From contig CAJUJN010000002.1 in NCBI GenBank assembly GCA_910586775.1, positions 1 through 64,000 on the forward strand: a DNA stretch of 64,000 nucleotides, in the 5' to 3' direction. This document shows, one piece after another, positions 17,590-26,314 of this stretch. How positions within the stretch are numbered: the stretch's first letter is position 1; each line of letters opens with the position of its first letter. The position numbers and the translations under genes were made by a program. This DNA is from an uncultured Acetatifactor sp. (lineage in GTDB: Bacteria; Bacillota; Clostridia; Lachnospirales; Lachnospiraceae). A model generated the notes under the pieces. The model did no database searches. It was not told the origin of the DNA and saw only the letters and a program-made list of their open reading frames with translations.

Positions 17590-18813
17590 CTATGCCTGCA
17601 TATCTCCTTCTGAAACAAGCGCATGGTATATTCTGTTTCCTGTTTCCTCCCTATATCCGTTTTGGTCTTTCTCTGTGTCTTCGTCCAAAGCATCCAGGAT
17701 ACCCAGCATGTATACCAGTGAATTTTCCCTGCTTTCCCTGATTCCCTCACTGCAGACCCTTTCCGTGAACTCTGCTCTGCGCACGGTCTCCATCCGCAGC
17801 CTGTCCTGTTCCGACATATACAATTTACATGCGGACATACTTCCAAACTCCAAATCATATGTGATAAGGCGATGGCTGTTCCCTGTAAATACATATAGTT
17901 TTGTTTCCGCTGAAGTACAGGCAATATAAAGCGGAGTGTCCCCCATGAATCGTTTCTCGTCTTCAAACAACTCTGTTGCCGCCACCTTATCTGTCCTGGT
18001 ATCGATTTGATATCCCTGATCGCTTTTAGAAGGTAATAAATATATGATATGATCTACATACTGCAATGGATATAAGACAATCTCATCTTCAGCGGACACC
18101 GGCACATGAATGTTTTTGATTTCTTCTTCCTCAGACTCCAGCCTTCTTTTTGCGACAGTGCCATCCGCCGATATCAGATAAAAATAAGGTTCTGTATAGA
18201 AGATACCGCTGTGCCTGCATAAACGGGATGTCGGCGGCGTCTTTATCATGCGGGATGTTTCCGTGACCGTGTCTACTATGACAACCGCGTCCGCGCACAT
18301 ACACGGAAGCACCAATTCCTGGCCCGCCAGTACCGTTTCCCGAAAATAACCCCAGTCCCCTACACGGATACGCTCAATTTCCCCTATCCAGTCATCAATG
18401 CAGGTAAATTTTCCTGTGCCTATATCAAGCACCAGAATACCGGGATAAAAAAAAGGCAGGAAATACACTTTCTTTTCCGTGGAAACCACATTAAAAAATT
18501 TAGCCTGCTTCCAGCACCGCCCGTTTTCAATATTAGGCAAAGCAACGGCAATTTTCCGAAACTGCCCCGTTTCCGTGTCATACGCCGCAATTTCATTGGC
18601 TGCAAAGGGCGCAAAATACAATTTTCCGTTACACTTGGCCATGGCGCTGTATAAACCGTACTGCAGGATTCCTTCTCCCGGAAAGCTTCCTATCAGCTCC
18701 GGTTCCCTGTTATCCGTATCCATCCGGAACAAGGCGTTATAATCCCGCGCCGTAAACCACAGATGCGCTCCGTCATGATATAAATTCTCAAATATCAGCT
18801 CCTTTTCCAACAT
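17590..18813 (-). CDS. Hypothetical beta-propeller-like protein, first gene of the glycan operon
   Basis: A 407-residue protein with repeated strands of the kind seen in beta-propellers: LWFTARDYNALFRMD, LYFAPFAANEIAAYD, VYFLPFFYPGILVLD, FYLISADGTVAKR, LYVFTGNSHRLITYD. No signal peptide is visible, so it is probably cytoplasmic. The end (about 345-407) is helical and charged. The start at 18813 is preceded by GGGAGG; a longer GTG frame would place that ribosome site inside the gene. It could be a scaffold or ligand-binding protein for the glycan enzymes. No catalytic motif is seen. Confidence 0.65.
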   Translation of the reverse strand: MLEKELIFENLYHDGAHLWFTARDYNALFRMDTDNREPELIGSFPGEGILQYGLYSAMAKCNGKLYFAPFAANEIAAYDTETGQFRKIAVALPNIENGRCWKQAKFFNVVSTEKKVYFLPFFYPGILVLDIGTGKFTCIDDWIGEIERIRVGDWGYFRETVLAGQELVLPCMCADAVVIVDTVTETSRMIKTPPTSRLCRHSGIFYTEPYFYLISADGTVAKRRLESEEEEIKNIHVPVSAEDEIVLYPLQYVDHIIYLLPSKSDQGYQIDTRTDKVAATELFEDEKRFMGDTPLYIACTSAETKLYVFTGNSHRLITYDLEFGSMSACKLYMSEQDRLRMETVRRAEFTERVCSEGIRESRENSLVYMLGILDALDEDTEKDQNGYREETGNRIYHALVSEGDMQA

Positions 18814-18853
18814 GAAGCCTCCCACTTCTGTCTAAACATTTTTCTTGAGAAAG

Positions 18854-18884
18854 AAAAACAGGTGCGGCAGAAACACCTGTTTTT
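18854..18884. terminator. Bidirectional rho-independent terminator
   Basis: AAAAACAGGTG at 18854-18864 pairs with CACCTGTTTTT at 18874-18884 around a nine-base loop. T-runs exist on both strands. It separates the exported-protein genes from the glycan operon. Confidence 0.85.
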
Positions 18885-18912
18885 CCTTTGCATGTTCATG
18901 TAAGCAAACGTA

Positions 18913-19980
18913 TTAGTTTACTGTCAGCTTTGTCGTAACTATACGCCCGTCGGACAATGCGATAACCAGATCCTGGGTCTTACCCTTGAAATCATCTCCT
19001 GCAAGGAATGACAGAACGGCATCATCCTTCTTCAGTGTGATTACTCCAGTTCCAGAGGTAGTAGTATAATCTACTGTAAACTGTGCGTTTTCAAAAAGGA
19101 AATCTCCGTATGCGCTGTCATTGTGCAGAGCCATTGCCGTAACAGTAGCCTCTCCGATGCCAGCAACCGAAATATTCAGATCCGTAGCGCTGGCTCCGGA
19201 TGTATGTGTCACTGCTGCAACTGTAGGGTTTGTCAAGTTACGAGGCTTGCTTGCCCGGATATCATAAGTCACATTGACAGTGAGATCCGTGGTCTTCCAG
19301 TCTGCATTGGCATTTACCACACCGGTTACGGCAAAGGAACCTACCGTCGGTGTTACCTTTGTTGCATCGGTAGAGAAGTTAGCGCCTGCTGTGGTATCTG
19401 TAGTTGCCGGTCCAGCAATGTCCACAGACAGCAATGCGCCATACTTTGTGATCGTTGCCGACTTTGTAACACTATTGTATTCTGCATCTGTCTTATGAGT
19501 ATACTTACTCAAATCCAGATGCTTGTCAGCAGTGAATGCACCAGCTGCCGGATCTACCGTAGCAGCCGTATTTGCCTGTGAAAGAGTAAGATAAACTTTC
19601 TTTACCGTAGAAGTCTCGCTTGCTGTAAATGTATTATATTCCGTGATAACGCCCTCACCCTTGGATGCGATTGTCGCCTGGATTGTTGCAGTCACAGGGA
19701 TCGCCTTATCGGCCTCCACATCCACGGAACCATTTACAATATCAATGCTGTTGGATGCAATTGCAAATCTTCCAACAGTCTTATCCGTAGTAGAGGTCGT
19801 ATCCACAAGCGGATTCACCTTGATATCCATTTTGGTGGGAACGCTCACCGTCAGTACAGGTGCATAAATGTCAAATGACGTGTCAAAGGAACCCTTGTTG
19901 TCTGCCGCAGACACTGCACACGGCACGCACATTGCTACAGCCATAGCTGTTGCAGCCATTTTCTTCATCTTGAATTTCAT
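18913..19980 (-). CDS. Exported Thr/Ala-rich surface protein of unknown family
   Basis: A 355-residue protein with a clear signal peptide (MKFKMKKMAATAMAVAMCVP, cleavage near SAA-DN at 26). The mature part is rich in Thr, Ala, Val and Asp, lacks Cys and looks all-beta: YAPVLTVSVPTKMDIKVNP, followed by Ig-like strands. It has no LPXTG sorting signal and no C-terminal membrane helix. It could be a secreted fibre or surface-layer-like subunit. The segment around VSVPTKMDIKVNP resembles one seen in exported proteins of other Clostridia, to which I can give no function. ATG follows TGGAGGTATGGA. A terminator follows at 18854-18884. Confidence 0.65.
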   Translation of the reverse strand: MKFKMKKMAATAMAVAMCVPCAVSAADNKGSFDTSFDIYAPVLTVSVPTKMDIKVNPLVDTTSTTDKTVGRFAIASNSIDIVNGSVDVEADKAIPVTATIQATIASKGEGVITEYNTFTASETSTVKKVYLTLSQANTAATVDPAAGAFTADKHLDLSKYTHKTDAEYNSVTKSATITKYGALLSVDIAGPATTDTTAGANFSTDATKVTPTVGSFAVTGVVNANADWKTTDLTVNVTYDIRASKPRNLTNPTVAAVTHTSGASATDLNISVAGIGEATVTAMALHNDSAYGDFLFENAQFTVDYTTTSGTGVITLKKDDAVLSFLAGDDFKGKTQDLVIALSDGRIVTTKLTVN

Positions 19981-20102
19981 TCTTCCATACCTCCATGTAT
20001 GTTTGATTTATATATATATCACAGATAGTCCTGCAGTATCTGCCCTTCCTGGCATTCCTACCTGTGTACATACCGGCTTTATCTGTTGTCCTGCTTCCCG
20101 TA

Positions 20103-20630
20103 CTATTGCGGGGGAAGAAACATCAGGCTCACGGCAAAGGAAACCGTTGAAAGCTCTTTCTCCGGATCTTCATCATCCAGGAGATGAAACGTACAGGTTG
20201 CCTCATAATCCCCATCCGGCAGCGCCTGGTCCAATTCCAGCTGGTCCAGCCTGGTTCCTACCGGGAGAACAGGCGAGCTATATAACAATGTCTGTTCTTC
20301 ATCATTCAGATACACCTCAAAATAGCATTCATATACATTACTTGCGGAATTGCCTATAACGGCGTTATTTGATATGGGGCTGCCTGACGGGAAAGTCCAC
20401 ACCATATTCATGTCTGTGGTAAACCTGGCATCCGAAGCCTTTGAGTCCGAAGCCTCATTCCCTACCGCAAGTCCTTCCGAAATCCGTCGATCCTGTGTCG
20501 GCGCTTCTTCCGGCTTATTCATCAATTGATAGATTACAACTCCCAGCACGCCTATTACCACCACCATGGCTGTGATGAGAACGGCAATCAGTATTTTCAT
20601 CTTTGGCTTACTTTTTTCCACCTTTTTCAT
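20103..20630 (-). CDS. Membrane-anchored protein of unknown function
   Basis: A 175-residue protein with a Lys-rich cytoplasmic end, one membrane helix at about 12-34 (ILIAVLITAMVVVIGVLGVV) and an outside domain. The outer domain ends in a beta-rich stretch, SPVLPVGTRLDQLELDQALPD, followed by ATCTFHLLDDEDPEKELSTV. Its partner may be the exported protein encoded next. ATG follows AGAAGGAGAGG. It has its own predicted promoter at 20723-20751. Confidence 0.65.
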   Translation of the reverse strand: MKKVEKSKPKMKILIAVLITAMVVVIGVLGVVIYQLMNKPEEAPTQDRRISEGLAVGNEASDSKASDARFTTDMNMVWTFPSGSPISNNAVIGNSASNVYECYFEVYLNDEEQTLLYSSPVLPVGTRLDQLELDQALPDGDYEATCTFHLLDDEDPEKELSTVSFAVSLMFLPPQ

Positions 20631-20639
20631 CCTCTCCTT

Positions 20640-20983
20640 CTGTAAACATATTTTGTGAACATACCGTAGCTGACGCTCTTTCCGGTCTTACCACTCCCGG
20701 GTTCACATTATGTAATATAATATATATACTTTAAAAATAAAACTTAGACAATAGAAATCCGCATAGCCTGTTTACACCTTCTTCCTTATGCTTTCTTAGA
20801 CTACACGGACTATTCTCAATCTAACTGTAACTCCATTCAAACTTTACATCGGCAGATTCCGCTCAAAACATTATACCTGAAAACCGAATTTTTTTGCAAT
20901 GCCGAAGTTACTTCCCGGTCCTGGCATTTTCGGGTTACAATACCGCCATTTGGATTTATATTCCGATTCTCTGCAGAACTGAC
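20640..20983. other. Intergenic region between two exported-protein genes
   Basis: About 340 bp without a gene. It carries the predicted promoter at 20723-20751. The side nearest 20983 is the 3' flank of the repeat-tailed exported protein. No strong terminator was found there. Confidence 0.5.
20723..20751 (-). promoter_or_regulatory. Predicted sigma-A promoter for the 20630 gene
   Basis: On the minus strand, TTGTCT is followed by a 17-base spacer and TATATA, about 95 bp before the ATG, within AT-rich DNA. Confidence 0.5.
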
Positions 20984-22075
20984 TTACGAAACCGACCCTC
21001 CTTCCGCTGCATCCGAAACGGCAGATTTTTCTCCTGCTGAATCGTTATCCGAGACAGCGGACTCCTCTCCCGTTAAATCGGCATCTGAAGCAGGATCTTC
21101 TCCCTCCGGGCCTGCGCCCGAAACAACAGCTTTTTCTTCTTCTGTTTCGTTATCCGAGACAACGGACTCCTCTCCCGTTAAATCGCCGTCCGAAGCAGTG
21201 TCTTCTTCTCCCTCCGGGCCTGCGCCCGAAACAGTGGACTCCTCTTCCGTTAAATCGCCGTCCGAAACAGAACCCTCTTCATCTCCCTCTGTCTTTTCGT
21301 CCGCTGCCGCATCCGAAAACACGTCTCCCCCTACTCCCGGCACAGGAAGCCCGTCGTCAGCAGCCGTCAGTGTACCGGAGCCGTCATCCCACTGATAGGA
21401 TATCATGACCTGAAAATCTCCGTCTCTCCATGGCTCCACTGCATTTTCATTTACCTCACCGGTTATATAGAAGGACAGCTCTTCACCTGCTCCGAGTTCC
21501 ACCTCATATGAACCCGTTCCTTCCTCTGTAAAGAGAACAGAGTCTCCGTTTCCAATAACCATCTCCATATAAATCGCTTTTTCGCTGCCCTCATGGATGC
21601 CAGCCTTATCTGCTCTGACAATACCACTATTCCCGTTCTGAGGCACACAGGCAAATTGATACAAAAGCAGTTTTACTGTTTTCATTCCAACATTTCTAAT
21701 CACATACTGCTCCGAATGAACCTGTCCCTCGCCGCCGATTTCCCATGGATCTATTACTACCGTTATTTTCTCGGGAATTTGCAAATTCGTATCGGCCTTA
21801 CCATTTTTTCCATATATTGAATCCAAAACCTGTTTGTTTAGCTCTGCTTTGCCCTGAGAATCAACTGCCGCATCGGTTTCCGGAGACAGGTCTATGTTCT
21901 CACTATCCAGACCAGGCACGCCTGCATCATTACCGGAAACAGTACCCTGACTGGATGGTTCAGCCACATGCCCCACTTCCGCAGCCTCTGACACATTTCC
22001 GAATACATAGCATCCGCTTCCTGCTAAAATAAGCGCAAGCGCCACCGCTAAATGACTTTTCATTCTTCTTTTCAT
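20984..22075 (-). CDS. Exported protein with acidic C-terminal tandem repeats
   Basis: A 363-residue protein with a signal peptide (MKRRMKSHLAVALALILAGS). A Cys at 22 lies near the end of the hydrophobic stretch but lacks a proper lipobox, so lipid attachment is doubtful. Residues of about 95-245 are a beta-rich domain (KITVVIDPWEIGGEGQVHSE, YVIRNVGMKTVKLLLYQF). The last 100 residues are acidic, imperfect repeats built from units such as SDGDLTEEES, VSGAGPEGEE and VSDNE. No sorting signal follows. ATG lies behind AGAGGTAGGG. It is probably part of the same surface apparatus as the two genes downstream. Confidence 0.65.
   Translation of the reverse strand: MKRRMKSHLAVALALILAGSGCYVFGNVSEAAEVGHVAEPSSQGTVSGNDAGVPGLDSENIDLSPETDAAVDSQGKAELNKQVLDSIYGKNGKADTNLQIPEKITVVIDPWEIGGEGQVHSEQYVIRNVGMKTVKLLLYQFACVPQNGNSGIVRADKAGIHEGSEKAIYMEMVIGNGDSVLFTEEGTGSYEVELGAGEELSFYITGEVNENAVEPWRDGDFQVMISYQWDDGSGTLTAADDGLPVPGVGGDVFSDAAADEKTEGDEEGSVSDGDLTEEESTVSGAGPEGEEDTASDGDLTGEESVVSDNETEEEKAVVSGAGPEGEDPASDADLTGEESAVSDNDSAGEKSAVSDAAEGGSVS
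21000..21275. repeat. Imperfect tandem repeats inside the exported-protein gene
   Basis: Units beginning with the coding for SDGDLT or SDADLT, then VSGAGPEGE and VSDNE, recur three to four times. They differ mostly in third codon positions and by small in-frame changes, as expected of a coding repeat array that expands and contracts. Confidence 0.7.
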
Positions 22076-22259
22076 ATACCCTACCTCTAAGTCTCAAAAA
22101 TTGACTGTGTGCTTTTTGCCTATCCTTTTCACTCCTATAAATTGTATATCGGATATCTTCGCATAAAGTTCAATAAGCAATCAGCAACTTTTTCAGTTCC
22201 ATTTTATGGTACCATCTCTCAACGTAAACCGATTCTCTGCAAAATTAGTTCTCTCCCCT

Positions 22260-24113
22260 TCACATCCGGCTCTCACAAAGCATCTGCAGTTCCATCAGTT
22301 CAGGATCCTGCGGGAAGAAACCTCTCAACTGCAAAATTACCCCATGCGCCGCCTGATACTGTCCCTGCTTCATTAATAACCTGACCTTTTCCTTCAGCTG
22401 GGCTACCAGATCCGCCATTTCCTGCTCCACGGGAATTTCCTGCGCCGCATGGGCCTGCTGCATCCCCTGCCCGCTGTCTGCCTCTGTGCAGCCCTCCCCG
22501 TTTCCCGACTTTCCGTAATGCCTCATATCGTCTCTGCCCCGGACATCCTCCGCAGGCGCTCCGCCGTCCCCCGCACAAGCCGATGCTTCCGCCGGCTGTC
22601 CTGAAGCCTTCCCCGGTGCCGCCATATAAGCAGCCTCTGACGCTCCGCCCCATGGCCGCCCAGCCTGCGCCGTCTCTGCCGGCACCTCCGGCATGGTCAG
22701 TATCTCAAAAAGCTGCCACAGATGAGGATATTTTCCCTCTCTCTCATCCCAGCAGTCCATCCTGCATTCTTTCACCGGCTCTGCCTTTTCCAAATGCTCC
22801 ATCAACGCACTGAAATCCTGCTTCCATCTCTCCCTGTGAGGCTGTGCAATCGCAGTATACCAGTCCTGAACGGAATTAAGCCATAAATCCAACGTTCTGC
22901 CGGCAAGCAGCTTCTCCGCACGTTCCGCGTCCCCCACCGCCAGAGCAGCTGCGAACGCCCATCCTACCGCCTTCTTATACCGCCCCGGGTCAAAGGTCAC
23001 ATCCAGAATCAACGTATCCTGCCGATACAGCTTATCTCTGTTTTTATCAAAATAGTCCTTCCATTCCAGATAGCGCTCCGAACAATTCAGACACTCACCG
23101 TAATTCAGCAGTTCCCCGTAGGCAAAAATCATATCGCCGTTAATGGCCGCCTTCGCCAGCTCGTTAATCGGCGCCTTCAGGTAGTTCTCCCCCAACTCCA
23201 CCGTGTCCTCCATGCGCCACTGCTCCAGGCGCATCTTCACGGCCGCGGCATGCAGCGCATCGAGATGTACGGCATTCTCTACTCTTTGGGGGTCACGGTT
23301 TGCTATCCCTTTGTCCGCCATTTCTCCCGCCGACTTGTAATCCCGCATGGCATAATATTCCGCCACAGCCTGCAGATAATGCTTCATGCAGTGGGGATCC
23401 TTCTCGATGGTGGGCAGAAGCAGCCCCAGATTCCTTCTGCGCTTAGCCGCCTGCACTTCCGGGTCCGGGGAGGCGTAGCCGAAATGGTGTACATAGGCAT
23501 CAAAAAATTTCTCCGGCTCCAAAAGCGGCCATAAGGACTCGTGAATCGGGTAAAAAAATCTGGTCTGGGGACGCATTCTGGTCATGCGCGTCACATGCAT
23601 GTCGCGCCATGTATCCCCTTCCATATCCAGATAATTCCGCTGTATATAGGAAGCCGACTCGTACCGGAGATATGCTCCCTTGAGAAAGAAGTCCTCCAGC
23701 TCCGCCGTATCTTCAAACCACTCATCGTCGTCCATGAACATAAACCACTGTCCTGACGCTTCCTTCAATCCCGCCATTCTGGCAGCGGAAAAGTCATCAC
23801 ACCAGGCGAACCTGACAATTTTATCCGCCTTCCGCGCCAGACGCTCATGCATCTCCTCCGAACATCCGGTATCCACCAGAATCAACTCACTGGGCACCCG
23901 GCTTCGCAGCTTTTCCAAGGAATCTATGGATTTCTCCGTAGTCTCCTCCCGCCCGGACACCAGCATGGAAATGCTCAGCAACTTCTGGTTCGGATTGTAT
24001 CTTACTGCTCTATTTGAAACAGCGGAACTATTCTGAAAGTAATTCCATCCGGAATGATTCCTGCTGTGTTTTTTCTTACCCTGACTTTTCCTGCTCACGG
24101 TTCTCTTCTCCAT
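22260..24113 (-). CDS. Family 2 glycosyltransferase with TPR-like region
   Basis: A 617-residue protein. After a basic N-terminal tail, residues of about 46-145 form a GT2 domain: LSISMLVSGREETTEKSI, ELILVDTGCSEE, IVRFAWCDDFSAARMAGL and the metal-binding FMFMDDDEWF. Helical repeats of the TPR type follow to about 470. The segment of about 475-560 is low-complexity, rich in Ala, Gly, Glu and Asp, and a last helical stretch follows. Proteins of this build beside flagellin genes in Clostridia are associated with flagellin glycosylation. The start at 24113 (ATG) is a choice; a GTG at 24227 has no ribosome site and the ATG has only a weak one. Confidence 0.75.
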   Translation of the reverse strand: MEKRTVSRKSQGKKKHSRNHSGWNYFQNSSAVSNRAVRYNPNQKLLSISMLVSGREETTEKSIDSLEKLRSRVPSELILVDTGCSEEMHERLARKADKIVRFAWCDDFSAARMAGLKEASGQWFMFMDDDEWFEDTAELEDFFLKGAYLRYESASYIQRNYLDMEGDTWRDMHVTRMTRMRPQTRFFYPIHESLWPLLEPEKFFDAYVHHFGYASPDPEVQAAKRRRNLGLLLPTIEKDPHCMKHYLQAVAEYYAMRDYKSAGEMADKGIANRDPQRVENAVHLDALHAAAVKMRLEQWRMEDTVELGENYLKAPINELAKAAINGDMIFAYGELLNYGECLNCSERYLEWKDYFDKNRDKLYRQDTLILDVTFDPGRYKKAVGWAFAAALAVGDAERAEKLLAGRTLDLWLNSVQDWYTAIAQPHRERWKQDFSALMEHLEKAEPVKECRMDCWDEREGKYPHLWQLFEILTMPEVPAETAQAGRPWGGASEAAYMAAPGKASGQPAEASACAGDGGAPAEDVRGRDDMRHYGKSGNGEGCTEADSGQGMQQAHAAQEIPVEQEMADLVAQLKEKVRLLMKQGQYQAAHGVILQLRGFFPQDPELMELQMLCESRM

Positions 24114-24249
24114 TTCTGTCTTTACTGTATTGATATTTTGGGGGTGCCAGTCAATGACCGTGTTGGTTTCCGAGTTTCGGTTATATCGGGATACCGTGTT
24201 TATGGCACTTCCGTGCCGTACCAACACCTATGTTAACTAACGCCATGCT

Positions 24250-24298
24250 GGCGGTCTGCAGTCAGGCTGTACTGCAAATTTATCCGGTGTGCAGTATA
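24250..24298 (-). repeat. Partial copy B of the TATACTGC dispersed repeat
   Basis: Read on the minus strand it begins TATACTGCACACCGG and runs through CTGCAGACCGCC, then diverges. About 49 of the 101 bp are kept. It lies between the predicted promoter at 24332-24360 and the GT2 coding region, so it is part of that gene's transcribed leader. Confidence 0.75.
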
Positions 24299-24331
24299 AC
24301 ATGCAAATCCCCCAGGTAAGAACTTATTACT

Positions 24332-24360
24332 ATTATAATGGGATATTGCTAAAAAGGCAA
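24332..24360 (-). promoter_or_regulatory. Predicted sigma-A promoter for the GT2 gene
   Basis: Minus strand TTGCCT, 17-base spacer, TATAAT. It lies downstream of the flagellin terminator, so the glycosyltransferase has its own transcript with a leader of about 200 bases. Confidence 0.7.
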
Positions 24361-24432
24361 GAAAAGCTTAACATAAGCTTCAAAAAGTAATATTCAACTC
24401 TTAGTCAGCCACGTCAGGCGTTATTGCTAAGA

Positions 24433-24456
24433 AAGGACCGGCTTACGCCGATCCTT
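24433..24456 (-). terminator. Terminator after the first flagellin gene
   Basis: AAGGACCGGC at 24433-24442 pairs with GCCGATCCTT at 24447-24456 (one G-T pair, four-base loop). On the minus strand TTTCTT follows. Confidence 0.7.
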
Positions 24457-24532
24457 CCCATTTACAATCTTCATTTGGAAGATAGTGAATACATTTCTCC
24501 CTTTACAACTTAGCTTTAAACTCTTACAAGAA

Positions 24533-25930
24533 TTAGCCAAGTAAGGACAGAACACCCTGATTAGCCTGATTGGACTGAGCCAACATAGCCTGACCTGCCT
24601 GAGCAAGAATCTGGTTGTTGGAGTAGGTAACCATCTGAGTAGCCATGTCTGTATCACGGATAGCAGATTCAGCACTCTGGGTATTCTCAACAACGTTATC
24701 CAGGTTAGCGATGGTATGCTCAAGTCTGTTCTGAACAGCACCGAGGGATGCTCTCTGGTTGGAAACTTTCTGCAGAGCGTCTGCAATGGTGTCGATAGCA
24801 GCGGTTGCGTTGTCAGCATTGTCGCCGTTAACCTTCAGGCCGTTAACACCAAGACCCTTTGCGCTCATCATTGCAATGTTCATATTGATCTTGTTGTCTG
24901 CGGAGGAGTCAGCACCTACATGCAGGCTCAAATCAACTGCACTGTTCAGGTCTGCAAAGGTTTCTACCTTCAGCCATGTCTCGATTCCGCCAGTCTTTGT
25001 TGCGGTTCCGTCATCCTTCTTATCTGTTACATAAGAACTGATAGACTTGATATCAGTGCTATGGTCATTCTTGATGGCAGCCATCATCTCATCCATGCTG
25101 GCAAATGCCTTAATAGTAGCCTGACCGTTCACGGCTCCGCCATTCTCATGAGCGCCGTACTTGTTCAGGAAATCTACCGTCTGGCTGACAGAAGCTGCTG
25201 CTGCAGAACCAGTTGCTGCAGTAGAATCAATCGCATAATAAGTAACATCGCCTACCTTAATACTGTAACCCTTAATAGCGGTACTATTCAAAACTGTCTT
25301 CTGAATGTCTCCGTCATACCCGATTGCCGGCTCGCCTGTAACGCCGATTGTAGTTCCAATAGCCATTGATGCAGTCAAAGTGGTCGTGCCTGCCTTCAGA
25401 ATACCTGTAGAATCATTTACACCCTTCTCAGAAGTTCCGAACAATTTGCCGTTAGCAGTCTCAAGAGCAGTCTTGGAATCACTGAATGTCAGTTTTCCAA
25501 CTTCACCCTTGTTATTGCCCTTCATAAGGTAGGTTTCATTGAACTTTGTGGTGATAGCTACACGGTCAATCTCCGTTACCAACTGATTAACTTCGCTCTG
25601 GATAGCTTCTCTGTCGCTCTCGGACATAGGGCCATTTGCAGCCTTAACTGCCAGTTCATTCATTCTCTGAAGCATATCATGAACTTCTGTCAGAGCACCT
25701 TCAGCGGTCTGCACTGCACTGATACCATCCTGTGCGTTGGCGGAAGCCTGTGTAAGGCCACGAATCTGCTTTCTCATTTTCTCGGAGATAGCCAGACCCG
25801 CTGCATCATCTGCTGCACGGTTGATCTTATAACCAGAGGACAACTTCTCGGTTGCCTTTGCCTGGGAATTTGTAGTGAGACCTAACATTCTGTTAGAGTT
25901 CATTGCTGTTAAATTGTGCTGTACTACCAT
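24533..25930 (-). CDS. fliC: Flagellin (465 residues)
   Basis: Filament subunit. The conserved D0/D1 ends are plain: HNLTAMNSNRMLGLTTNSQA, KLSSGYKINRAADDAAGLAI and AQDGISAVQTAEGALTEVHD at the N-terminus; QRASLGAVQNRLEHTIANLD, ATQMVTYSNNQILAQAGQAM and a C-terminal GVLSLLG. The central 180-380 region is variable and rich in Thr, Ala and Ser, a likely target for glycosylation. ATG follows AAGGAGG. A sigma-28 promoter lies at 26120-26146 and the leader is about 180 bases. It is a paralogue of the gene at 26315-27763 with near-identical ends and a different middle. Confidence 0.97.
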   Translation of the reverse strand: MVVQHNLTAMNSNRMLGLTTNSQAKATEKLSSGYKINRAADDAAGLAISEKMRKQIRGLTQASANAQDGISAVQTAEGALTEVHDMLQRMNELAVKAANGPMSESDREAIQSEVNQLVTEIDRVAITTKFNETYLMKGNNKGEVGKLTFSDSKTALETANGKLFGTSEKGVNDSTGILKAGTTTLTASMAIGTTIGVTGEPAIGYDGDIQKTVLNSTAIKGYSIKVGDVTYYAIDSTAATGSAAAASVSQTVDFLNKYGAHENGGAVNGQATIKAFASMDEMMAAIKNDHSTDIKSISSYVTDKKDDGTATKTGGIETWLKVETFADLNSAVDLSLHVGADSSADNKINMNIAMMSAKGLGVNGLKVNGDNADNATAAIDTIADALQKVSNQRASLGAVQNRLEHTIANLDNVVENTQSAESAIRDTDMATQMVTYSNNQILAQAGQAMLAQSNQANQGVLSLLG

Positions 25931-25937
25931 TATATAT

Positions 25938-25974
25938 TCCTCCTTGAAATAGATTGCCTCTTCCCTGAGGCTAT
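25938..25974 (-). promoter_or_regulatory. Candidate CsrA-binding leader hairpin and ribosome site of flagellin
   Basis: In the mRNA, GCCTC and GAGGC (within 25953-25974) form a stem with an AGGGAA loop, about 23 bases before the ATG. A second GGA lies in the ribosome site AAGGAGGA at 25938-25946. A GGA in a hairpin loop plus a GGA in the ribosome site is the pattern of the Bacillus subtilis hag leader bound by CsrA. csrA and fliW are in this same window. Confidence 0.5.
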
Positions 25975-26119
25975 TTGTGTCTCCCGCTCTCGGATTCGCA
26001 CGTTCCTACCTGCGGTACTCAATCTTCCGGAACCTCCTCCCACAATCGTGCGCATTGCTTTGGACTTCCGGATGTAAGCATTAAACAGTATCCATACCAT
26101 TTTGCTTTACTTGATAAAT

Positions 26120-26146
26120 ATATCGGAGCTATTTGAAATTACTTTA
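26120..26146 (-). promoter_or_regulatory. Sigma-28 promoter of the first flagellin
   Basis: Minus strand TAAA, 15 bases, TCCGATAT, against the consensus TAAA-N15-GCCGATAA. It lies about 190 bp upstream of the ATG. Confidence 0.75.
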
Positions 26147-26212
26147 GGGGATTTTTAAAATTTTTCGCTTTTTCCGCCTTGTTTTTTCACGGGCAGTAAC
26201 AGACTGCGAAAA

Positions 26213-26247
26213 GTCCCGCCGTATTCAAATCAAAAATACGGCGGGAC
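26213..26247 (-). terminator. Terminator after the second flagellin gene
   Basis: A perfect 13-bp stem: GTCCCGCCGTATT at 26213-26225 with AATACGGCGGGAC at 26235-26247. On the minus strand TTTTCG follows. Confidence 0.85.
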
Positions 26248-26267
26248 AAGTACTCACTCGTTATACA
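26248..26267. repeat. 20-bp repeat shared with 907-926
   Basis: Matches 907-926 at 19 of 20 bases. It directly abuts the terminator stem that follows the second flagellin gene. Confidence 0.5.
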
Positions 26268-26314
26268 ATCAGGTTGGCAAATGTTTACAATCGTGAATAT
26301 AAATTGTGTACTGC

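Noticed and set aside
18826..18912. Promoter for the glycan operon in the short gap upstream of its first gene
   Set aside because: No sigma-A or sigma-28 boxes with proper spacing were found; only a bidirectional terminator. Transcription may start inside the upstream gene or read through.
24716..25369. 217-codon plus-strand frame inside flagellin
   Set aside because: Antisense of a clear flagellin gene. The Cys-rich translation is an effect of the complementary strand.
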